Assembly (NCBI GenBank): GCA_964345255.1
Contig: CAYFQK010000094.1
Span: forward strand, 1-11,019
Direction of reading: 5' to 3'
From: JAIPAH01 sp964345255
GTDB taxonomy: Bacteria > Bacteroidota > Bacteroidia > Bacteroidales > JAIPAH01
DNA length: 11,019 bases
Shown here: positions 6,646 to 11,019 of the stretch, piece after piece
Numbering within the stretch: the first letter of the stretch is position 1
Layout: the number at the start of each line of letters is the position of its first letter
Translations under genes and position numbers: made by a program
Notes under the pieces: generated by a model
Database searches by the model: none
The model's input: the letters and a program-made list of their open reading frames with translations, nothing else
Told to the model about the DNA's origin: nothing

Positions 6646-7586
6646 TGAGCACAGAGAGTAGAGATATGAAGGGAAACTCAACGGAGGCCTTGCATCAGGT
6701 GATCGACGAATTATCGCATCCTGATTCCTTCCGGATGATGTATTTGCCTAAGCATGGTCATTCCATGCCTTCGCGCGATGTACTGGGCAAGCTGGTAGAT
6801 AAGATACGGGAGGTTATTTTTCCCGGGTATTTTGGGAATTCGCAATTAAACACCGATACGCTGTCCTATTTTATAGGGGTGAATGTTGATATTATTTCCA
6901 GAATGCTGAGTGCGCAGATTCAAAGAGGTATTTGTTTTGAATGCAGGGCAAAAAATCAGCATCAGTGTGATAAGTGTGAAAATGAAGCCCCTGAAATGAC
7001 CAGGGACTTTATAAAGAAACTTTCAGTCCTTCGGAAAAAGCTGGCAACCGATGTCAAGGCAGCATATGACGGCGATCCGGCAGCCAAAAGCTATGGGGAA
7101 GTTATATTTAGCTACCCCTCCATCAGAGCTGTAACAAATTACAGGATTGCTCATGAATTATATAAACTCGGCGTTCCTCTTATCCCGCGAATAATAACCG
7201 AAATGGCTCATTCCGAGACGGGTATTGATATCCATCCGGCCGCCCAAATAGGAGATTATTTTGCTATCGATCACGGTACAGGTGTCGTTATTGGTGAGAC
7301 CTGTGAAATAGGAACAAATGTAAAGATATACCAGGGCGTTACTTTGGGAGCAAAAAGTTTTCCTTCTGATGAAAACGGGCATCCCATAAAAGGAATAAAA
7401 CGCCATCCCATAGTAGAGGACAATGTCATAATCTACTCCAATGCCAGTATCCTTGGCCGGGTCACCGTAGGCAGGAACTCAATGATTGGCGGAAATATCT
7501 GGGTGACTGGTGATGTGGCTCCCAACTCACGCATTGTGCAGCGCAGACCGCGGGCAGGTGAGTTCTTTGATGGGGCAGGAATTTAA
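6645..7586 (+). CDS. cysE: Serine O-acetyltransferase, long form with a CxxC-x7-CxxC segment
   Basis: A 313-residue acetyltransferase that forms O-acetylserine from serine and acetyl-CoA, the first step of cysteine synthesis. The N-terminal helical domain reaches to about residue 180 (DVKAAYDGDPAAKSYGEVIF and RIAHELYKLGVPLIPRI). The left-handed beta-helix of hexapeptide repeats follows: IDIHPAAQIGDYFAIDHGTG holds the expected catalytic Asp195 and His210, then VVIGETCEIG, VKIYQGVTLG, and on to IGGNIWVTGDV. Between the helical parts sit four cysteines, Cys97, Cys100, Cys108 and Cys111, in a CxxC-x7-CxxC array that could bind zinc or act in redox. The protein ends FFDGAGI; a C-terminal Ile is what plugs into the CysK active site (E. 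coli CysE ends GDGI, from memory), so complex formation is predicted. The start at 6645 overlaps the cysK stop as TAATG; an ATG at 6666 is possible. Confidence 0.94.
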   Translation: MSTESRDMKGNSTEALHQVIDELSHPDSFRMMYLPKHGHSMPSRDVLGKLVDKIREVIFPGYFGNSQLNTDTLSYFIGVNVDIISRMLSAQIQRGICFECRAKNQHQCDKCENEAPEMTRDFIKKLSVLRKKLATDVKAAYDGDPAAKSYGEVIFSYPSIRAVTNYRIAHELYKLGVPLIPRIITEMAHSETGIDIHPAAQIGDYFAIDHGTGVVIGETCEIGTNVKIYQGVTLGAKSFPSDENGHPIKGIKRHPIVEDNVIIYSNASILGRVTVGRNSMIGGNIWVTGDVAPNSRIVQRRPRAGEFFDGAGI

Positions 7587-7655
7587 AGAAAAGTCTGTGA
7601 TAATCCTTTGCCCGGGCTTTTATCAATTAGCTAAAAGGTCCTAATTTGAATCCAG

Positions 7656-7693
7656 GTGCGATAGCGAGAGAATGGCTTAAAGCTTAATCGCAC
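7656..7693. repeat. Inverted repeat between convergent cysE and yffB-like genes
   Basis: GTGCGAT (7656-7662) and ATCGCAC (7687-7693) form a perfect seven-base stem around a 24-base loop, in the 112-base gap between two converging genes. The position suggests a bidirectional transcription stop, but no T-run follows on either strand, so a standard Rho-independent terminator is not supported. A GCCCGGGC palindrome followed by TTTTAT at 7610-7623 is a second weak candidate. Confidence 0.35.
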
Positions 7694-7698
7694 GTCAA

Positions 7699-8061
7699 TC
7701 ATCCGTTTTCCAGATGATTAACAAGACGAGCTACCTCTTTTTTATCGCCACCGATATAGATTTGGCTGTCTACTACGATTACCGGTCTTTTTAAAAACGA
7801 ATAGTGTTCCAAAATGAGATTCCGGTAGTCTTTTTCGTTAAGGTACTGACTTTTGAGCTCCCTTTTATGATATTCCCTCGACCGCCTGCTGAACAATGCT
7901 TCATAGCTACCAGCCAGCACTGCTAGCTGGTCCACTTGCTCAGCGGATAAGGGGTTCTCTTTAATATCCTGATATTCAAAATCGTCCGACAATCCGGCTT
8001 CACGAATCACCCGGCGGCTTGTATCGCAGTTTTTGAGATAATATACTTTCCTGGTATCCAT
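7699..8061 (-). CDS. ArsC/Spx/YffB-family thioredoxin-fold protein
   Basis: A 120-residue protein of the ArsC-like family, which covers arsenate reductases, Spx/MgsR regulators and YffB. VYYLKNCDTSRRVIREAGL places the single active-site Cys12 in an NCDT motif, the same as I recall for E. coli YffB; the Spx-type CxxC redox pair is absent. YQDIKENPLSAEQV (about residues 30-43) and the later FLKRPVIVVDSQIYIGG, with Arg92 before Pro93, complete the family pattern. Length is normal (110-130). It begins two bases after the stop of the Fur-family gene and has no visible Shine-Dalgarno, so translational coupling is likely. Arsenate reduction is possible, but no other ars gene is present, so I favour a thiol/glutathione-linked or regulatory role. 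Function is not proven for most of this branch. Confidence 0.85.
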   Translation of the reverse strand: MDTRKVYYLKNCDTSRRVIREAGLSDDFEYQDIKENPLSAEQVDQLAVLAGSYEALFSRRSREYHKRELKSQYLNEKDYRNLILEHYSFLKRPVIVVDSQIYIGGDKKEVARLVNHLENG

Positions 8062-8063
8062 AG

Positions 8064-8486
8064 CTAACTGGTGTATTTTCCTTTATTGCATTTGTTGCAT
8101 ATTCCCTGTATTACAAAATTATAGTGCGTTTTTAAAAACCCCTCGGGTAATTGAAAACGGTCTGTGTTGAGTTTGTCTACCGGAATAACCTGGTAACATT
8201 TTGAACAGAGAAAATAGATGTATTCATAGGCTCCCGGATTTTTAATAGCCTTATCGTCGAAGAAGTATTTGTTGACTTCATCCACCATCAGCTGTTGTAT
8301 AATCTTTTTTTCGGCCAGTTTGTTCAATATTCGGTAAATAGTGCTTCGGTTGCAAAGAGGCCTTAGTGACTTTTCAATTTCAGACTGGGAAAGCGCTTTA
8401 GCGCTCTTCATGAGATGCTCAAGAACCAAAACCCGGCAATGGGTTTTGCTCAAATAATAATTCTTTAAAATATCCGCGGCAGTCAT
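8064..8486 (-). CDS. Fur-superfamily transcriptional regulator with altered sensor site
   Basis: A 140-residue DNA-binding protein of the Fur/Zur/PerR family. The N-terminal winged helix spans about residues 5-75, with recognition helix NRSTIYRILNKLAEKKII and wing VDEVNKYFFDD. The dimerisation domain has both structural zinc pairs, Cys94-x2-Cys97 and Cys130-x2-Cys133. The canonical H-x-H-F-x-C-x-x-C sensor segment is replaced by Tyr: EYIYFLCSKC. Only His121 in GFLKTHYNFVIQG remains at a usual metal position. The fold and structural zinc are therefore kept, but the classical regulatory metal site looks degraded, so it may sense a different signal. It is the first gene of a two-gene unit with the YffB-like protein, which may be its target or partner. 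The ATG at 8486 gives the normal Fur N-terminus and has no clear Shine-Dalgarno. Confidence 0.9.
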   Translation of the reverse strand: MTAADILKNYYLSKTHCRVLVLEHLMKSAKALSQSEIEKSLRPLCNRSTIYRILNKLAEKKIIQQLMVDEVNKYFFDDKAIKNPGAYEYIYFLCSKCYQVIPVDKLNTDRFQLPEGFLKTHYNFVIQGICNKCNKGKYTS

Positions 8487-8504
8487 TAATCACGAATATA
8501 GGCA

Positions 8505-8518
8505 TTATTTGGCAATAA
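8505..8518. promoter_or_regulatory. Inverted repeat upstream of the Fur-family gene (possible operator)
   Basis: TTATT (8505-8509) and AATAA (8514-8518) form a 5-4-5 inverted repeat around TGGC, 19-32 bases upstream of the regulator's start. AT-rich dyads in this place are typical of Fur-family autoregulation, but the match is short and could be chance. The complement also carries TAGGTTTA (8517-8524), one base off a -7 box. Confidence 0.25.
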
Positions 8519-8592
8519 ACCTAATAAACCTTAATTCTGTTAACTACAACATCCGAAAGCCCTGGCTGAGAAGCAAGAAGTGACCTCATAAG

Positions 8593-8620
8593 TAACAGAT
8601 AAACTGATAATTACCTGTTA
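8593..8620. repeat. Short dyad TAACAG/CTGTTA in the gap upstream of the Fur-family gene
   Basis: TAACAG (8593-8598) and CTGTTA (8615-8620) are perfect complements 16 bases apart in the 219-base gap 8487-8705. The gap has no ORF. It also holds a small GGGCT/AGCCC hairpin near 8679-8700 that could end transcription of the minus-strand gene at 8706, though without a T-run. The dyad could be an operator or nothing. Confidence 0.25.
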
Positions 8621-8705
8621 TCACTGCGTCTGGCTTAAAAATTAACAGTCAATAAAAGTCCCTTTCAAAGGATTCCGGGCTGAGCGGCTTTTTAGCCCAA
8701 ACACA

Positions 8706-9689
8706 TTATTCAATTCCGCTGAAATGTTTCATGAATTGAACGCGCTCATAAGCTGCGGGATTTTCTGCCTGTTTGAAACTCATTCTCCCTTTAAAATCAT
8801 CAATCGATTCAAGCCCGTGCTTTTCCATCCACTGCTGCAGAAAATCCCTGAATTCTGTGATTTTATCAAAGCCATGCTTATAAAATACAGAACTCATTTG
8901 CACTGAAGAAGCCCCTGCCAGCAGTTCTTTTACAACAGCCTCTCCATCGTGAACACCCGTGGAGGCAGCAATGTCGCAATGAACCACATCACTCAGCATA
9001 GCAACCCATCTCAGTGAAACAGGTAGTTCATCGGGTGAACTGAAAACATTCGATGCCTTAAGCTTAAAGTTATTTATATCAATATCAGGTGAATAAAACC
9101 GGTTAAACAGGACGAGGCCTTTAATTCCCGTCCAGCTTAATTTTTGCGCAAATTTGGCTAATCCTGAAAAATAATAACTAATTTTTGCTGCCACAGGAAT
9201 ATTTACCTGCTTCAGCACTTTCTCTATGATATCAAAATACATTTTTTCATTCTGCGTACCTTCGTGTTTTTTATCCGAGGGTAGAATAAAAATATTCAAT
9301 TCCAGCGCGTCGGCGCCCGCATCCTCAATCTTGGAGGCAAAGGAGGTCCATTCGCTGTCATCCACACAGTTAATACTTGCTATTATAGGAATATCCGTCT
9401 CTTCTTTTGCCTGCTTTATAAGCTGCAGATACTTGTCTACTTGCTGCGTTTGGGTATAATTCGCAATGTAATCATTGGCTTCCGGATAGTTGGAAGAAAT
9501 ACTCTCCATTTTGGCTTGGTGGATATTATAGAGTATCTGTTCTTCAAAAAGCGATTTCAGCACGACAGCTCCCGCGCCTTTTTCTTCAGCTTCTTTTATT
9601 TTTTTTACAGAATTGGTAAGGCCTGAGCTTCCAACTATTATTGGATTTTTTAATTCCAGTCCTAAGTATTTTGTAGTTAAATCCGTCAT
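8706..9689 (-). CDS. Dihydroorotate dehydrogenase-like FMN protein (copy B)
   Basis: A 327-residue TIM-barrel flavoprotein of the dihydroorotate dehydrogenase superfamily. TTKYLGLELKNPIIVGSSGL is the class 1 N-terminus, with Lys45 in AVVLKSLFEE at an FMN-contacting strand, Asn108 in SINC, Lys169 in VAAKIS, and a C-terminal phosphate-binding region STGVHDGEAVVKELLAGASS. In true class 1 enzymes the substrate loop after ELN reads SCPN with the catalytic Cys; here it is ELNIFILPSD, with no Cys or Ser at that point. Oxidation of dihydroorotate by the standard mechanism is therefore unlikely. From memory, such DHOD-like proteins are widespread in Bacteroidota and relatives, sometimes beside pyruvate:ferredoxin oxidoreductase. 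It lies downstream of a closely related copy (36 of the first 52 residues identical by hand count), separated by a terminator-like hairpin, so it probably has its own promoter. Confidence 0.88.
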   Translation of the reverse strand: MTDLTTKYLGLELKNPIIVGSSGLTNSVKKIKEAEEKGAGAVVLKSLFEEQILYNIHQAKMESISSNYPEANDYIANYTQTQQVDKYLQLIKQAKEETDIPIIASINCVDDSEWTSFASKIEDAGADALELNIFILPSDKKHEGTQNEKMYFDIIEKVLKQVNIPVAAKISYYFSGLAKFAQKLSWTGIKGLVLFNRFYSPDIDINNFKLKASNVFSSPDELPVSLRWVAMLSDVVHCDIAASTGVHDGEAVVKELLAGASSVQMSSVFYKHGFDKITEFRDFLQQWMEKHGLESIDDFKGRMSFKQAENPAAYERVQFMKHFSGIE

Positions 9690-9737
9690 GATGAGTTAAT
9701 TTTAGATTATCAAAAACGCTGAAAAACCTTTGAAAGA

Positions 9738-9745
9738 CAAATTTA
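9738..9745 (-). promoter_or_regulatory. Putative -7 box before DHOD-like copy B
   Basis: The complement reads TAAATTTG, a TAnnTTTG match 48 bases upstream of the ATG at 9689. No TTG is found near 19 bases further up. The hairpin at 9813-9847 lies upstream of it, consistent with a separate transcript for this copy. Confidence 0.3.
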
Positions 9746-9799
9746 AAGATAGTTGACAAATATCCTATTGAAAGGGTATTATTTAAAATCTTTCTGAAA

Positions 9800-9847
9800 A
9801 AAAAGACCATCAACCCGGACTTTTGCTCCAGCAAGAATCATCCGGGT
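9800..9847 (-). terminator. Rho-independent terminator-like hairpin after DHOD-like copy A
   Basis: ACCCGGA (9813-9819) and TCCGGGT (9841-9847) form a perfect GC-rich seven-base stem. Nested in its loop is a second dyad, TTGCT/AGCAA (9823-9834). On the complement, the strand of the flanking genes, the stem is followed within about eight bases by a run of T residues (from about 9804 downward). It sits 51 bases past the stop of the gene at 9898, as a terminator should. The offset between stem and T-run is slightly long. Confidence 0.6.
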
Positions 9848-9897
9848 CAATCGTACTAATGATGATAGAAATAGCTCGTAATAAAACCGTTTACGTT

Positions 9898-10884
9898 TTA
9901 TTTCTCACTAAAATATTTCATAAACTGCACACGCTCGTAGGCAGCAGGACTCTTTATCTCTTTTTGGCTCATATTACCCTGGAATTCTTTAATGGTGTCG
10001 TATTCCTGCTCATCCATCCAGGTATCCAAAACCTTGATCATGTCGGGGATAACATCATACCCATTTTTGTAGATTGTTGATGCTATTTGAACGGCATCAG
10101 CTCCGGCAAGCAGTTGTTTTATAAGTCCCTGCCCGTCGTGCACCCCTGTGCTGGCGGCAAGATGGCAGTCTACCCGGCCTGCCATTATAGCAATCCATCT
10201 CATAGAAATGGCAATATCTCCCGGGCTGCTGAGTACATGCGAAGGAATGACCTTCATGGTTTTCAGATTGAAGTCGGGGCTGTAAAAGCGGTTGAACAGT
10301 ACCAACGATTTAATACCTGTCTTGGAAAGCTCCTGCAGCGTTGGGGCCAGGGCTGAAAAATAATAACTCAGTTTTAATGATATCGGGATAGTAACATGTT
10401 TTTGTACTTCCTTAACAATATCAAAGTACATTTTTTCATTGGCCTCGCTACTGTGGGTAAAATCTGACGGAAGGATAAAGGCATTCAATTCCAGCCCATC
10501 GGCCCCCGCATCTTCCATTTCCTTGGCAAAATAGGTCCACTTTTGATTGGAGATACAGTTAACACTTGGGATAACAGGTATGGAAAGCTCTTTTTTGGCA
10601 TCACTAATCAATTTGATATAATTTCCAAGGGTATCCTCAATATCTTCATACTCGAAGTAGTTGTGTGTTTCGGGATACAAAAAGTTTTCCGATTTCATTT
10701 TATGGAATGTTTCTTCCATTTCATGGAGGATTTCCTCTTCGAAAAGCGATTTGAGCACCACCGCACCTATACCTTTTTCTTCCAGTGTCTTTAGTTTCTC
10801 CAGTGTATCTGTGAATCCGGAACTTGAGGCTATCAGCGGATTCTTGAGCTCCAGGCCCATGTAATTTGTTGTAAGATCAGCCAT
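9898..10884 (-). CDS. Dihydroorotate dehydrogenase-like FMN protein (copy A)
   Basis: A 328-residue paralogue of the protein at 8706-9689, with the same architecture: N-terminal TTNYMGLELKNPLIASSSG, Lys45 in AVVLKSLFEE, Asn109 in SVNC, Lys171 in ISLKLS, and STGVHDGQGLIKQLLAGADA as the FMN phosphate region. The substrate loop is ELNAFILPSD, again without the catalytic Cys or Ser of dihydroorotate dehydrogenases. The copies differ most around residues 55-85, where this one has an acidic stretch (YFEYEDIEDT), a region that covers the active site in class 1 enzymes, so substrate preference may differ. The shared C-terminal PAAYERVQFMK is a useful family tag. It has its own upstream box and a terminator-like hairpin downstream, so it is probably monocistronic. 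FMN binding is expected; the reaction is unknown. Confidence 0.88.
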   Translation of the reverse strand: MADLTTNYMGLELKNPLIASSSGFTDTLEKLKTLEEKGIGAVVLKSLFEEEILHEMEETFHKMKSENFLYPETHNYFEYEDIEDTLGNYIKLISDAKKELSIPVIPSVNCISNQKWTYFAKEMEDAGADGLELNAFILPSDFTHSSEANEKMYFDIVKEVQKHVTIPISLKLSYYFSALAPTLQELSKTGIKSLVLFNRFYSPDFNLKTMKVIPSHVLSSPGDIAISMRWIAIMAGRVDCHLAASTGVHDGQGLIKQLLAGADAVQIASTIYKNGYDVIPDMIKVLDTWMDEQEYDTIKEFQGNMSQKEIKSPAAYERVQFMKYFSEK

Positions 10885-10910
10885 AATAAATAATCTTTTT
10901 TGGTTGTACT

Positions 10911-10918
10911 CAAAAATA
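10911..10918 (-). promoter_or_regulatory. Putative promoter of DHOD-like copy A
   Basis: The complement reads TATTTTTG, a full TAnnTTTG match 26 bases upstream of the ATG at 10884, with TTC (10938-10940 on the complement) at exactly 19 bases where TTG is expected. This is the best-spaced of the promoter candidates in the window. Further upstream, TTGCC/GGCAA (10962-10977) forms a five-base dyad with a six-base spacer that might be an operator. Confidence 0.45.
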
Positions 10919-11019
10919 AGTAATATTTATCACTCCTGAAAGAGGCGGGATGAATGTTACCTTGCCATGATAGGCAAAGCCATTTTGAAATTAATACCTA
11001 ATGACTATTTAAGCAATTG

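Noticed and set aside
7699..8061. Arsenate resistance locus (arsC)
   Set aside because: The NCDT motif and absence of any arsR, arsB or acr3 neighbour fit the YffB/Spx branch better than a dedicated arsenate reductase.
8706..10884. pyrD-type pyrimidine synthesis genes
   Set aside because: The catalytic Cys/Ser loop is missing in both copies and no other pyr gene is nearby.
1..11019. Defence system, prophage, IS element, CRISPR array or RNA gene
   Set aside because: No transposase, integrase, nuclease, toxin-antitoxin pair, regularly spaced repeats or tRNA-like cloverleaf was seen on either strand.

Overview
The window looks like a chromosomal stretch from a member of the Bacteroidota or a close relative (Balneolota/Rhodothermota type). 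The basis is moderate-to-low GC, AT-rich gaps with short degenerate tandem repeats, few strong Shine-Dalgarno sequences, several TAnnTTTG boxes (the -7 element of the Bacteroidetes primary sigma factor) ahead of genes, and protein types that from memory are common there. This is inference; no rRNA or marker gene is present. I see no tRNA, rRNA, IS element, phage gene or CRISPR array.

Layout. 127-1152 (-): aldo/keto reductase. It diverges from 1345-1758 (+), a free-standing archaeal-type threonyl-tRNA synthetase editing domain. A repeat-rich gap (1759-1930) follows. Four genes on the minus strand, transcribed from 5247 down to 1931, form a probable operon: an MFS transporter of the fosmidomycin-resistance type, a 471-residue conserved protein of unknown function, and two single-domain rhodaneses. 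A 411-base divergent region (5296-5706 counted to the cysK start) holds remnants of a small membrane protein. Then come cysK and cysE on the plus strand, overlapping by one base. Converging on them is a two-gene minus-strand unit (8486 to 7699): a Fur-superfamily regulator lacking the usual sensor histidines, followed two bases later by an ArsC/Spx/YffB-type thioredoxin-fold protein. The right end carries two separately transcribed paralogues of a dihydroorotate-dehydrogenase-like flavoprotein (8706-9689 and 9898-10884, both minus) that lack the catalytic Cys/Ser of true dihydroorotate dehydrogenases.

How the genes may work together. The clearest functional unit is cysteine synthesis: CysE makes O-acetylserine and CysK converts it to cysteine. 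The CysE C-terminus ends in Gly-Ala-Gly-Ile, the type of tail that docks in the CysK active site to form the cysteine synthase complex. The rhodaneses handle sulfane sulfur, and the Spx/YffB-like protein has a thiol-type active-site cysteine, so the middle of the window has a loose sulfur/thiol theme. A direct link between these units is inference only. Most of the window is ordinary housekeeping or accessory metabolism. The points most worth a second look are the stand-alone tRNA editing domain, the altered Fur sensor site, the tandem Cys-less DHOD-like proteins and the orphan 471-residue protein.
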